NCBI RefSeq assembly: GCF_004122105.1
Contig: NZ_SBKN01000004.1
Coordinates: 238,579-302,578, forward strand
Reading direction: 5' to 3'
Origin: Flavobacterium stagni
GTDB lineage: Bacteria; Bacteroidota; Bacteroidia; Flavobacteriales; Flavobacteriaceae
DNA length: 64,000 nt
Part shown: positions 1 to 7,845 of the stretch, in pieces
Position numbering within the stretch: the first letter of the stretch is position 1
Layout: the number at the start of each line of letters is the position of its first letter
Notes under the pieces: generated by a model
The model's input: the letters and a program-made list of their open reading frames with translations, nothing else
The model's database searches: none
Told to the model about the DNA's origin: nothing
Program-made: the position numbers and the translations under genes

Positions 1-1
1 C

Positions 2-541
2 GTACTTGCAGGACAATACGAAAGTTTCATTATTCCGTTGGCAGTAATCTTATCGTTACCGGCCGGAATCTTTGGTTCTTTCTTATTGATCAAAGGATTG
101 GGCTTGGCCAATGATATTTATGCGCAGGTCGGATTGGTCATGCTGGTCGGACTCCTCGGTAAGAACGCGGTATTGATTGTTGAATTTGCCGTACAGAAAC
201 AACAAGAAGGCATGTCGGTACTCGAAGCCGCTATTGAAGGGGCACGTGTGCGTTTCCGTCCCATCTTGATGACTTCCTTTGCGTTTATTGCCGGACTGAT
301 TCCTTTGGTAATGGCACACGGTGCAGGAGCCATTGGTAACCGAACCATCGGAGCCTCTGCTTTGGGAGGAATGTTGTTCGGAACTGTGTTTGGTGTGATT
401 ATCGTCCCCGGATTGTATTACATCTTCGGTTCGATAGCAGCCGGACGTAAATTGATCAAAAACGAAGACAACAGTCCGCTGACCGAAGACATTGCCCACC
501 AATTAGATAGTTTCCCTCAAAATGATGAAGACGATGAATAA
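2..541 (+). CDS. RND efflux pump inner-membrane subunit, C-terminal end (partial)
   Basis: The reading frame is open from the first bases of the window, so the 5' end lies outside it. About 179 residues are visible, covering the last transmembrane segments of an AcrB/MexB-type (HAE1) proton-driven drug exporter. The stretch GLLGKNAVLIVEFA is the conserved membrane motif of this family, and GNRTIGASALGGMLFGT follows the usual C-terminal pattern. The tail is short, acidic and cytoplasmic (EDNSPLTEDI...NDEDDE). The stop overlaps the start of the outer-membrane partner gene, which indicates translational coupling. The periplasmic adaptor is probably upstream, outside the window. The substrate cannot be told from this part. 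Confidence 0.95.
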   Translation, partial: VLAGQYESFIIPLAVILSLPAGIFGSFLLIKGLGLANDIYAQVGLVMLVGLLGKNAVLIVEFAVQKQQEGMSVLEAAIEGARVRFRPILMTSFAFIAGLIPLVMAHGAGAIGNRTIGASALGGMLFGTVFGVIIVPGLYYIFGSIAAGRKLIKNEDNSPLTEDIAHQLDSFPQNDEDDE

Positions 542-1982
542 GTTGAAAAAAAATGCCCTATATACAGCGACAGCTTTGGCTACGCTACTCTACGTTTCCT
601 GTGGTGTGCCCAAAACGGCCACCCGGGAAGCGAATACTTCCGTGCCGCAAACGTATGCCAATGGAAGTACCGATACCTTGACTTCGGCACAAATCAATTG
701 GAATACTTTTTTCAAAGATCCCAATTTGACGGCCTTGGTCGATCAAGCATTGCAAAATAACCAAGAGTTGAACATTCTTTTGCAAGAAATTAGTATTGCC
801 AAAAACGAGGTAAAAGCCCGAAAAGGAGAATATTTACCGTTTGTGACTGCGGGTGCGGGTGCCGGAATCGACAAAGTGGGTCGCTACACTAGCCAAGGAG
901 CAAGTGACGAAGCCAACGAAATCGCGCCCGGTAAGAAATTCCCCGACCCGTTACCCAACTATGGAGCGGGCGTACAAATCAACTGGGAAGTCGATATTTG
1001 GAAAAAGTTGCGCAACGCCAAGCAAGCCGCCTTGCACCGCTATTTGGCAACTGTGGAAGGGCGAAATTTTATGGTGACCCATTTGATTGCTGAGGTGGCG
1101 ACATCTTATTACGAACTCTTGGCGTTGGATGCCCAATTGGAGATGTTGCAACAAAACATTGCCATCCAACAAAATGCTTTGGAAGTAGTAAAATTGGAAA
1201 AAACAGCAGCACGCGTTACCGAACTCGCCGTTCGGAAGTTTGAAGCGGAGGTGTTGAAAAACCAAAGCCGTCAATATGAAATCCAACAGCAGATTGTAGA
1301 AACCGAAAACCACATTAATTATTTGGTAGGTCGTTTTCCACAACCTGTACTGCGCACAACAACTGCGTTTACCGAAAGTACGCCAGCGCTTGTGAACAGT
1401 GGTATTCCTTCCCAACTGTTGGCCAACCGTCCCGATATCCGTCAGGCGGAGCAACAAGTGATGGCTTCCAAATTGGATATTAAAGCAGCCCGTGCGGCAT
1501 TTTATCCGTCGTTTGCCATTCGCAGTGGTATAGGCTATAGTGCTTTTAATCCGAGTTATTTTTTGAAAACACCCGAATCGTTGGCGTATTCCTTAGCGGG
1601 TGATTTGGTAGCGCCTTTGTTGAATCGAAATGCGATTAAAGCCAATTTCCTCTCGGCGAACAACCGTCAGGTGCAAGCGGCTTTTGGCTATGAGCGTACC
1701 GTCTTGAATGCCTATATCGAAGTGGCCAATCAACTGGCGCGCATTCAGAATTTGAACAAGAGCTACGAATTAAAAGACAAACAAGTGGCAGCTTTGGTGC
1801 AGTCGATCGATTTATCGACGCTGTTGTTCAAGTCGGCTCGTGCCGATTATATGGAAGTGTTGCTGACCCAACGGGATGCCTTAGAATCCAAAATGGAATT
1901 AATTGAAACCAAAAAGCAACAGTTTACCGCTGTTGTCAATTTGTACCGTGCGTTAGGCGGCGGTTGGAAAAAAAATAGATAA
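522..1982 (+). CDS. Outer-membrane efflux lipoprotein, TolC/OprM (NodT) family
   Basis: This is the outer-membrane channel of a tripartite RND efflux system, working with the pump encoded immediately upstream. The 486-residue product has a lipoprotein signal ending in LLYVSC (Cys about residue 27), followed by two OEP repeats at roughly 60-260 and 290-480. Family hallmarks are the GVQINWEVDIWKKLRNA stretch and the LLANRPDIRQAEQQ motif that opens the second repeat. Three in-frame ATGs (522, 525, 534) are possible. The one at 534 gives a more typical signal peptide (MNKLKK) and an 8-bp ATGAATAA overlap with the pump stop codon. Length is normal for the family. Confidence 0.95.
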   Translation: MMKTMNKLKKNALYTATALATLLYVSCGVPKTATREANTSVPQTYANGSTDTLTSAQINWNTFFKDPNLTALVDQALQNNQELNILLQEISIAKNEVKARKGEYLPFVTAGAGAGIDKVGRYTSQGASDEANEIAPGKKFPDPLPNYGAGVQINWEVDIWKKLRNAKQAALHRYLATVEGRNFMVTHLIAEVATSYYELLALDAQLEMLQQNIAIQQNALEVVKLEKTAARVTELAVRKFEAEVLKNQSRQYEIQQQIVETENHINYLVGRFPQPVLRTTTAFTESTPALVNSGIPSQLLANRPDIRQAEQQVMASKLDIKAARAAFYPSFAIRSGIGYSAFNPSYFLKTPESLAYSLAGDLVAPLLNRNAIKANFLSANNRQVQAAFGYERTVLNAYIEVANQLARIQNLNKSYELKDKQVAALVQSIDLSTLLFKSARADYMEVLLTQRDALESKMELIETKKQQFTAVVNLYRALGGGWKKNR

Positions 1983-1997
1983 TCGAATTAATGAATA

Positions 1998-2225
1998 ATG
2001 GAATTTATTAAAAACGTATGGAAACCCATGGGTATACTGTTCCTTTTTGTAGCGTTGCTCATCGTGAAAGTTCGATGGCTTACTGAGGCAACAGTCGCAC
2101 AATGGATAATTGACAGTTGTCTTGTTGGGTTGGCCTTACGGTATTATCAAACCTTCGCGTTGTATGTAATGTATGGCGTTATGGTAATTGGAAAAGGAGT
2201 AGGAATAAGACGATTACTGAAGTAA
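1998..2225 (+). CDS. Small membrane protein of unknown function
   Basis: This 75-residue product has two predicted hydrophobic segments (about residues 10-24 and 38-65) and a basic C-terminus (GIRRLLK). It starts 15 bp after the efflux gene on the same strand, so it is probably co-transcribed with it. I recognise no family. Its stop codon directly abuts a structured, terminator-ended RNA candidate. Small unclassified membrane genes at the end of RND operons are common, but whether this one belongs to the pump is inference. Confidence 0.6.
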   Translation: MEFIKNVWKPMGILFLFVALLIVKVRWLTEATVAQWIIDSCLVGLALRYYQTFALYVMYGVMVIGKGVGIRRLLK

Positions 2226-2385
2226 GCTTGGGGGCAAGACCCAGGGGTGGGAAAAGCAAATGTTTCATGATGCCCAAGCGGATAAAAGTAGTTTTCTTAG
2301 GTGAACATCCACCTGCGAGAAACAAACAAACCTACAGGATGTTCGGACTCTTTTTGGCCGGTTGTGCAAGCAGCCGGCTTTTTTT
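2226..2385 (+). ncRNA. Candidate structured RNA ending in a Rho-independent terminator
   Basis: Directly after the stop of the 75-aa gene comes a region with three stem-loops in series. Stem A pairs GCTTGGG (2226-2232) with CCCAAGC (2273-2279). Stem B pairs GAACATCC (2303-2310) with GGATGTTC (2337-2344). A strong terminator hairpin follows at 2357-2385. An alternative hairpin, AGGTG (2299-2303) with CACCT (2310-2314), would exclude stem B, so two conformations are possible. No convincing ORF explains the region. I do not recognise the class. It could be a stand-alone small RNA or a structured 3' UTR of the efflux operon. Confidence 0.4.
2357..2385 (+). terminator. Rho-independent terminator of the efflux operon / RNA candidate
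   Basis: GCCGG (2357-2361) pairs with CCGGC (2374-2378), extended inward by wobble pairs, and is followed by seven T. It lies between convergent genes and has a T-run only on the plus-strand side. Confidence 0.8.
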
Positions 2386-2441
2386 AGTATTATAAATTTT
2401 GGATTTTGTTATTTTAAATGAAAAGGGCTACATATTAAACT

Positions 2442-2879
2442 CTAATCTGTTCTTCTCATTTCAAAATTTCCAGAATAAACTTTTTCGATATAGTCTCCTA
2501 TTTCAATTTCTATCGATTCGATAACCATTTCCCAGGTGCCCGTTACTCGAGTTTTACTGGAATCAATAGTGCCATAGTAATAAATATCGGGATGGTTTTC
2601 GGATGGGTCTATAGCAAGGTTTCCCGCTTCATCTTTAAAGTAGAGACACGGATATTTTTTGACAAAACTGATGATATGATCTTGGAAAAAACCATGAACT
2701 TGAATGGGTTGGTCAAATAAATGTCCCGCTTCTGCATCGGTAGCAATTCCTGAAAAAGAGTTGTCATCTACAGTAATCTCCAATCCAAAAGCGACAGGGT
2801 GACGTACTTCTATTTCATTGTCATCTTCGGGATATTCAAAAAAGCCTTTCCACGATTGTTTTGAATGGATGAGTTTCAT
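2442..2879 (-). CDS. Hypothetical protein, 145 aa, acidic
   Basis: I do not recognise this family. The protein starts MKLIHSKQSWKGFFEY, has no signal peptide, is rich in Glu, Asp and Ile, and alternates hydrophobic and polar residues in the way of a beta-rich fold. It contains a GTWEMVIESIEIEIGDYIEKVYSGNFEMRR-like ending (only partly quoted: GTWEMVIES and YSGNFEM), which recalls lipocalin-like small proteins, but that is a weak resemblance. It is the last of a run of small minus-strand genes. The gap to the next gene upstream is 36 bp, so co-transcription is plausible. Confidence 0.65.
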   Translation of the reverse strand: MKLIHSKQSWKGFFEYPEDDNEIEVRHPVAFGLEITVDDNSFSGIATDAEAGHLFDQPIQVHGFFQDHIISFVKKYPCLYFKDEAGNLAIDPSENHPDIYYYGTIDSSKTRVTGTWEMVIESIEIEIGDYIEKVYSGNFEMRRTD

Positions 2880-2915
2880 TGATTAATTAGTCGATTTAAT
2901 TTAAAACAAATAAAA

Positions 2916-3716
2916 CTAGTTCAATAACTGCATAATTTCCATTTCCGTATTGGCCATGGCTTTCAAAAGCGTATAACTTTTATCAATGCCTTTGCCTTCA
3001 TGCGTCGTATAAAATTCATTGAAAATTTTATTGGATTGTAAGGCTTGTTCTTTATTTCCAATGGATAAATAATATTCTTGTTGGTAGAGGTAAGCAAAAA
3101 GTTTATTGTCAATTGTAGCGTTTTCATCCGTGATTACAGCATTCAATAGTCCTTCTACTTTGGTATTATTTGATTTTATTTCGTCAAACAAATACATTTC
3201 GACCAAGTCTCCATTGTTCATTTCATCGATTAGCATTTTCTCTTCGACAGCATCAAATAGATTTTTACGATAAATCACCAAATTGTCTCGAATGAAATAC
3301 CAACGGACCAAATTATTGGGATTGTCATTCGTGAATTTTCGATTTTCTTGGTCAAAATTGGTTGCGAGTATGAGTATAGGTCCGTCCTTTGTTTCAGGTT
3401 GGATTGTAAATAGTAATTCGGCATCGGGTTGAGTGGGTTGCGGAAATACAAATTTTATTGCATTGTCTTTTGAAATTCGTTGGCGAACGGTCTCAATAAT
3501 TTGCGCCATTTCCTGTGAATTCAGTTGTTTGTACAAATCGGTACGGTAAAAAGCATCCGCAAAAAAGTTGTGCGTAAAAATAAATTTGTCAAAGTTGTAC
3601 GTATTCGATTTACTTTCTCCCGAATAGTATACTTTGAATTTATTTTGGGCGTGAATGGATGTGGTGAAAATCAAAAGTAGTGCAAAAGTGCAGCGAATCA
3701 GAATAGTTATCTTCAT
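2916..3716 (-). CDS. Exported hypothetical protein, 266 aa
   Basis: The N-terminus is a clear Sec signal peptide (KITILIRCTFALLLIFTTS, cleavage after IHAQ), so the protein is periplasmic or surface-exposed. The mature part is charged, mixed alpha/beta, with a helical C-terminal third (LFAYLYQQEYYLSIGNKEQA onward) that resembles a TPR-like helical pair. No catalytic motif is visible and I recognise no family. It sits in a run of four signal-bearing or membrane genes (2916-5212), all on the minus strand, which suggests a shared envelope role. That is inference from position only. Confidence 0.7.
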   Translation of the reverse strand: MKITILIRCTFALLLIFTTSIHAQNKFKVYYSGESKSNTYNFDKFIFTHNFFADAFYRTDLYKQLNSQEMAQIIETVRQRISKDNAIKFVFPQPTQPDAELLFTIQPETKDGPILILATNFDQENRKFTNDNPNNLVRWYFIRDNLVIYRKNLFDAVEEKMLIDEMNNGDLVEMYLFDEIKSNNTKVEGLLNAVITDENATIDNKLFAYLYQQEYYLSIGNKEQALQSNKIFNEFYTTHEGKGIDKSYTLLKAMANTEMEIMQLLN

Positions 3717-3763
3717 GGTAATGCAATGGTTTTTATAAAATGCAAAAAATCGAATCTACGGTA

Positions 3764-4261
3764 TTATTTCGAGATTTCCTTTTTTAATTGGTCTAAGTAT
3801 CGCTTTTCCAGTTGAATTTCAGTGGGGGTTGAGTTGCCTTTTTTTGTTTGATGGTTTGATTTTACTTCGACAAAAACACTGTCAATGCCCTCTGGCGTAT
3901 CCCCAAGGATTTGCACTTCGGATGCACTGGCTTTGGCCCATTTTTTAACCAATACACTGTCGCCAACTCGCAAGACGCTAAAAAAGTCGGCAGGATGTTC
4001 TTCAACATACTCAAATGCAAAATTCCCATAGATTTCTCCAGAAGCGCCATCCACTTGGTCGGCCAACTCGATAAAACGGAGCAGTTCTTGTCTTCGCTGG
4101 GCTGGCGTCGACTGTTGAATTTTCTCAATTTGTTGGGTGACGCGTGTTTCCAAGTCACTTTGAACAGGGGCTTCAGATTTGATTTCTGGGGCCTGTTTAG
4201 ATTTCTCCTGATTTTGACAGGCGATCAAAGTGATTAGGAAAAAAAGGAGGAAGTGTTTCAT
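3764..4261 (-). CDS. Small lipoprotein of unknown function
   Basis: The 165-residue product has a short lipoprotein signal with lipobox LIAC (Cys 15) followed by a polar, Lys/Gln/Glu-rich linker, so it should be anchored in the inner or outer membrane. The middle contains helical segments (ELLRFIELADQVDG) and a YGNFAFEYVEEHP stretch. I do not recognise a family. It is 11 bp downstream of the 116-aa membrane protein gene and is probably in the same transcript. Confidence 0.7.
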   Translation of the reverse strand: MKHFLLFFLITLIACQNQEKSKQAPEIKSEAPVQSDLETRVTQQIEKIQQSTPAQRRQELLRFIELADQVDGASGEIYGNFAFEYVEEHPADFFSVLRVGDSVLVKKWAKASASEVQILGDTPEGIDSVFVEVKSNHQTKKGNSTPTEIQLEKRYLDQLKKEISK

Positions 4262-4272
4262 GATTAATCGTG

Positions 4273-4623
4273 TTAAGAAAGATTATTTTTTCGATAGAAA
4301 ACCACATTCAAAATACCGCTAAATCCCATGAGTGAGAGTAAAAATAAGCAAAGCGTTGCTCCATATTCCCATACCGGACAGTAATCAAAAAGTGCTTTTA
4401 TATTTGGAAATCGCTTTAAATACTCGGGTAGGAGTAAGGCAACCCCTACTGCAGTTCCCCAATGAAGTACAAGTAATACGGCGGTTAGCCCTTTTGAAGG
4501 AACAGCGTTGAGGTAGTTGTACAAAAAACGTTTCGTCATGATTTTGGTCAAATAGGCCAGAAGTCCGGCTACCAAAACCAGTACAAAGAGGATGAATTTA
4601 ATGCGAGAATCGTGGTGTAGCAT
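4273..4623 (-). CDS. Small membrane protein, three transmembrane segments
   Basis: The 116-residue product has hydrophobic segments at about residues 10-26, 44-62 and 85-108, separated by basic loops (KIMTKRFLYN, LLPEYLKRFPN). Function is unknown and no family is recognised. Close spacing to the downstream lipoprotein gene suggests an operon of small envelope proteins. Confidence 0.65.
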   Translation of the reverse strand: MLHHDSRIKFILFVLVLVAGLLAYLTKIMTKRFLYNYLNAVPSKGLTAVLLVLHWGTAVGVALLLPEYLKRFPNIKALFDYCPVWEYGATLCLFLLSLMGFSGILNVVFYRKNNLS

Positions 4624-4669
4624 TTTATGAACGTTGTCTATATTGCAGTAAAATTTAGTAACTATTAAT

Positions 4670-5212
4670 TTAGTTTAGGTCTATATTTTCCAAATAAAAA
4701 TAATCGGGAAACACGGTATATTTTTCTAATTCATTTACTTTTTTAACCCATTCAGGGAAATGGTACTTCACTTTAATCACACTATCGTTCACCAGTGAAT
4801 ATTCGCTAAATACATCATCATAGTGCGGGAACTTTTTCACGCCATTGGATTGGGACAAGGATTCTATATCGTACACAAAATCTTTTTTAAACGTCCAAAC
4901 CAATTCAATTTTATCTGTACCCGTGTAATAATGGTGCGTAAAGAACCAATAATAACATTGGCCATGAAACTGCATTCGTGCATATTCATTGTAAAAGACA
5001 ATTTTGGGATAAGAACTACCTTCTTCGGGAGTTTGCTCGGCTGTCCAAACAAAAGATGATCCTTCATGTCCCATGAAGTCACCTATTTTTTTTGGTGATT
5101 CTACCTTTGCTTTTTGAGGACCTACTTTTCTTTTCCTTGTATTTGAGTTGGACGAATGATTCTGGCAACTCAAGCAGATGACTAGCAGCAATCCGAGAAG
5201 GAGTTGTTTCAT
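4670..5212 (-). CDS. Lipoprotein of unknown function, 180 aa
   Basis: The lipobox is CLSC (Cys 16) after a hydrophobic core, followed by a Ser/Asn- and Lys-rich linker. The mature domain is aromatic-rich (QCYYWFFTHHYYTG), with repeated Tyr/Phe/Trp pairs typical of a small beta-sandwich, but no family is recognised. It is the first gene of the minus-strand run 5212-2442. No clear promoter with both boxes was found upstream. Confidence 0.7.
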   Translation of the reverse strand: MKQLLLGLLLVICLSCQNHSSNSNTRKRKVGPQKAKVESPKKIGDFMGHEGSSFVWTAEQTPEEGSSYPKIVFYNEYARMQFHGQCYYWFFTHHYYTGTDKIELVWTFKKDFVYDIESLSQSNGVKKFPHYDDVFSEYSLVNDSVIKVKYHFPEWVKKVNELEKYTVFPDYFYLENIDLN

Positions 5213-5583
5213 GGGTGTGATTTGTTATGTAATTTTATGTGAGCGTAAATGATTATAATTTTTAATTAGCATTCAATTCATAGAGCACTTAACGCAAACT
5301 CAAGATCAGTGAATCACATTCCAATAGCCACTTTACGGTTGGTATAGAGGTATTGTAGGTATAGTTGATGTTCGGACTTTCTTTATCCGATGAAATGGTA
5401 TAAAAGTCCAACTTTCCTCTTCGCTAATTTACAAAATAGCCATTAAAGATTGTTCATCAGGCAATTCAAAATACTGATTTTTTTGGCGTGAATACAAATA
5501 AAAGCAAGACAAGGCGCTGTGAATAGGGCAAAAAAAAACCAATCTAAAAAGATTGGCTTAATCGGTACAGGTAAAAATATATC
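5213..5583 (+). other. Intergenic region, 371 bp, no gene seen
   Basis: AT-rich and without a convincing ORF. It contains a small inverted repeat GGACTTT (5374-5380) / AAAGTCC (5403-5409) and, at its right end, the terminator of the cold shock gene (5530-5559). I see no RNA gene or mobile element. Confidence 0.6.
5530..5559 (-). terminator. Terminator of the cold shock protein gene
   Basis: On the minus strand CCAATCT pairs with AGATTGG around a short loop and is followed by eight or nine T. It sits 24 bp after the stop codon of the cold shock gene. Confidence 0.85.
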
Positions 5584-5775
5584 TTAGATAATGTTTACGT
5601 TCGTAGCTGTAGGTCCTTTTTTTCCGTTTTCAACGGTGTAAGTTACTTTGTCGTTCTCACGTACAGATTCATTCAAACCTGTAACATGCACGAATACGTC
5701 ATTACCACCATCTTTTGGAGTGATAAATCCAAAGCCTTTCTCTTCATTGAAAAACTTAATTGTTCCTTCGTTCAT
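5584..5775 (-). CDS. Cold shock protein, CspA family
   Basis: This is a 63-residue single-domain OB-fold protein that binds single-stranded RNA and DNA and acts as an RNA chaperone. Both nucleic-acid-binding motifs are present: RNP1 as KGFGFI (residues 13-18) and RNP2 as VFVHV (27-31). The start MNEGTIKFFNEEKGFGFI is typical of flavobacterial CspA, and the length is at the short end of normal. It is monocistronic, with its own complete promoter (5802-5833) and terminator (5530-5559). The 5' leader would be only about 20 nt, so the long cold-shock leader known from E. coli cspA seems absent. Confidence 0.97.
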   Translation of the reverse strand: MNEGTIKFFNEEKGFGFITPKDGGNDVFVHVTGLNESVRENDKVTYTVENGKKGPTATNVNII

Positions 5776-5801
5776 AATAAAAAATGTGTATTAATAAAGC
5801 G

Positions 5802-5833
5802 CAAAGATATACTTTTTTCGTTACCCTATTCAA
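5802..5833 (-). promoter_or_regulatory. Promoter of the cold shock gene (TTG-N21-TATCTTTG)
   Basis: On the minus strand the -7 box TATCTTTG (5809-5802) matches the flavobacterial TAnnTTTG consensus. A TTG (5833-5831) lies 21 bp upstream, within the known 17-23 bp spacing. The transcript would start about 20 nt before the ATG. Confidence 0.7.
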
Positions 5834-6052
5834 TATATTTCAAAACGATACGCTTTTGGTTATAAATAGTTTATAAAAAGGAGGTTGCGATTTTAATTTT
5901 TTTAAAATTTTAGGAAAGGAATTGTACTTTTTTTAGAGTAAATGTTCGTTGTCATTGGAAGTAAGTTGGCCCTGACTTTTGAATGCTCATGTGCGGAAAG
6001 GGGGAAGTAGAATTCTTACTCTTTAGTAAACTCACTTTACAATTTCAGGCGA

Positions 6053-6520
6053 TTAATTACTATTTCCTCTTAGTCCGTTTTTCTTCAATCCTCGAAATTT
6101 TTTCTTTAACGCTTCTTTTGTAAAATAATCGGTTTTCCCAGTTTCCAAATATTTTTTCCAATGCTCAAAATTTTCTTTTGTCAAATCAAAACCAATTGTT
6201 GGGTTATCCCAGTTAAAAATTATTTCACTGATGATTTTACCTTCCTGACTTTCACCATCCCAAGTGAAATAAATAGAAGACATAAAGGCAAAGGCGATAG
6301 TTTGAACATCAATAACATGTAAATTCTCGTTTAGCAAGTCGTTACAAATTTTAATAAGATGATCTTTTGTAATTTCAAATTCACCATCCTCAATTTGTTC
6401 AATTGGAAAAGAAGAAGTTTCATATCCTATTTTCTGTTGATTAGTTTTCCAATCCAACATAAATTCTTCAACAGTCAGTGAATTTTCAAGGTATTCTTTA
6501 AGCTTTTGTTCTCTCATCAA
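6053..6520 (-). CDS. Hypothetical protein, 155 aa, cassette-type gene
   Basis: I do not recognise this family. The product is soluble, acidic and Lys/Glu/Ile/Phe-rich, with a helical start (KLKEYLENSLTVEEFMLDW) and end (EALKKKFRGLKKNG). Size and composition resemble bacterial immunity proteins and other small accessory proteins, but no motif proves this. The gene is more AT-rich than the core genes. It starts 17-25 bp after a GTTATAAGC half-site (minus strand, 6545-6537), as a cassette gene would. It is the last of four like-oriented genes in the proposed array. Confidence 0.65.
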   Translation of the reverse strand: MMREQKLKEYLENSLTVEEFMLDWKTNQQKIGYETSSFPIEQIEDGEFEITKDHLIKICNDLLNENLHVIDVQTIAFAFMSSIYFTWDGESQEGKIISEIIFNWDNPTIGFDLTKENFEHWKKYLETGKTDYFTKEALKKKFRGLKKNGLRGNSN

Positions 6521-6536
6521 TCGGTTTTTGAAATTG

Positions 6537-6700
6537 GCTTATAACGGTTTGATACAATTCGAATTTAGTGGGCAAAGGATAAATATATTGCCTAACGAAG
6601 TTAACCCTTTTTTGCTTTGTACTGTTCGCTTCGCTTGAGTCGTGTAACAAATCGTGAGCTTAATACATTCCAGCGAAAGTTGTTAGTGGCTGTTATAAGC
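6537..6700 (-). repeat. attC-like recombination site candidate (cassette spacer 3)
   Basis: Read on the minus strand, GCTTATAAC (6700-6692) lies a few bases after the stop of the upstream gene, and its exact complement GTTATAAGC (6545-6537) lies just before the next gene. The 146 bp between hold further short inverted elements and a GTTAGGC (6596-6590). The layout R''-arm-loop-arm-R' between two codirectional ORFs is that of an integron attC site. The core differs from the classical GTTRRRY by a T, so this is an inference from arrangement. Confidence 0.5.
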
Positions 6701-6705
6701 AGTTA

Positions 6706-7161
6706 TTATATTTTGTATTCCAGCTTACAATTTAATTCGATTTTTGGCGTCTGTAAATCTTTTCCTTTTCTCGGTTCTGTGGAGTATAAGATTGCTTTAA
6801 ATTCATATTTTCCTTCCACATTATTTTCAATAATAGTTTTGAATGTCTTGGGAATCGCCCAAAACTTTAGAAACTTATATTTTGAGAAATCTTTGCTCGG
6901 CTTACTTTCAATTGCGATTGTATAAACACCGTTCTTTGAGTCGAAAATGACGTTTGAGTTTTCTTCTCCAGTAAATATTAGCTTTATACCATCAATTGTT
7001 AATTCTGCTTTTTCAAGTCCGCCTTCTATATCTTGAATTTCTGCTTTGAATTTAGTTCTTCCGGATTCTGATTGACAATTTAAATAAGCTGTTGCAGAAC
7101 CAATGGTTTTGAAGGATGTTAAGCTTATGATGATAATTAAACAAAATAGTATTCTTTTCAT
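6706..7161 (-). CDS. Exported hypothetical protein, cassette-type gene
   Basis: The start is placed at 7161 (MKRILFCLIIIISLTS) rather than at an in-frame ATG 30 bp upstream, because this gives a proper Sec signal peptide cleaved near SATA. The mature part (about 125 residues) is beta-rich, with two Cys (LNCQSESG near the start and LNCKLEYK at the end) that could form a disulfide joining the termini. No family is recognised. The stop codon is directly followed by the GCTTATAAC half-site of an attC-like spacer. Confidence 0.65.
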   Translation of the reverse strand: MKRILFCLIIIISLTSFKTIGSATAYLNCQSESGRTKFKAEIQDIEGGLEKAELTIDGIKLIFTGEENSNVIFDSKNGVYTIAIESKPSKDFSKYKFLKFWAIPKTFKTIIENNVEGKYEFKAILYSTEPRKGKDLQTPKIELNCKLEYKI

Positions 7162-7302
7162 TTCTGTTTGTCTTTTAAGCAGATTCGTCAATATTTGCTT
7201 GTGTCGTTCCGCCGCGAACTAAGTATGGTAGTCTAAGCGAAACGATTTTCCTACTAAGATAAACGCTATTTGGGAATTTAAAATTAGTAGCCATAGCAGC
7301 TG
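7162..7302 (-). repeat. attC-like spacer candidate 2, related to spacer 1
   Basis: This spacer shares several blocks with the next one (7846-8010) in the same order: GTTCCGCCGC, AAGCGAAACGATT, CTACTAAGATAAA and AGCCATAGC. The two spacers therefore look homologous, although the genes around them are unrelated. The half-site after the gene is degenerate here (minus strand: CAGTCACTAACAGC). Confidence 0.45.
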
Positions 7303-7836
7303 TTAGTGACTGATTCTTTTTAATTTCGTATCTACAAAATCTATAAGAGTTTGGAACGATTCTTCACCAATTTCTTCTTTCGCTAAAATATAGGATAATT
7401 GGGACTCTGCATTCATATCTATAAAAATATTGTCTTCAATTATTCTATATGAACTGAATCCTTCCCATGTAATTTTAAAATCATACTTGTAATCTTTATA
7501 TTTAAAATAGTCATCATGAAATTCCCAAATTGTATTTTCCTTACTCTTCTTGAATTTCTCAATTACATCATTCAAAGCGTTGTCATATTTTCTTTTATTT
7601 TCTCTGTATATTAAGTTTGACCTATAATATATATAAAGGCCTAAAAAACCAATTGTTACCATTATAAGGCCAATATTGTCATTCCCATAAACTATAAGCG
7701 AACCAAGTAAAACTGAAATAATTGATATGTTAAGATTTGTTTTATGCTTTTTCAAAGTCTTATTCCATGTTAAATCATATTTCAGTTTAAATTGTCTTCG
7801 GGTTATATCTTCATTGAAGGGGATTTCAAATTTCAT
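7303..7836 (-). CDS. YcxB-like membrane protein, cassette-type gene
   Basis: The 177-residue protein begins with a soluble segment, then two transmembrane helices (about residues 36-52 and 55-72), then a cytoplasmic domain ending in ITWEGFSSYRIIEDNIFI and a C-terminal helix. That order, and the W-x-x-F...ED-x-IFI pattern, is typical of YcxB-like proteins, whose biochemical role is unknown. It is AT-rich, as are its neighbours, and lies between two related spacers. The assignment rests on motif shape, so confidence in the family is moderate. Confidence 0.65.
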   Translation of the reverse strand: MKFEIPFNEDITRRQFKLKYDLTWNKTLKKHKTNLNISIISVLLGSLIVYGNDNIGLIMVTIGFLGLYIYYRSNLIYRENKRKYDNALNDVIEKFKKSKENTIWEFHDDYFKYKDYKYDFKITWEGFSSYRIIEDNIFIDMNAESQLSYILAKEEIGEESFQTLIDFVDTKLKRISH

Positions 7837-7845
7837 ATCATTTCT

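Noticed and set aside
951..1457. Long antisense ORF inside the outer-membrane efflux gene
   Set aside because: Shadow of a strongly conserved gene on the opposite strand; no family resemblance.
2117..2395. 92-codon ORF across the efflux 3' region
   Set aside because: It overlaps the 75-aa gene and runs through the stems and terminator of the RNA candidate; composition is not protein-like.
6617..6925. Plus-strand ORF over the exported cassette gene
   Set aside because: Antisense to a gene with a clear signal peptide and it starts inside the attC-like spacer.
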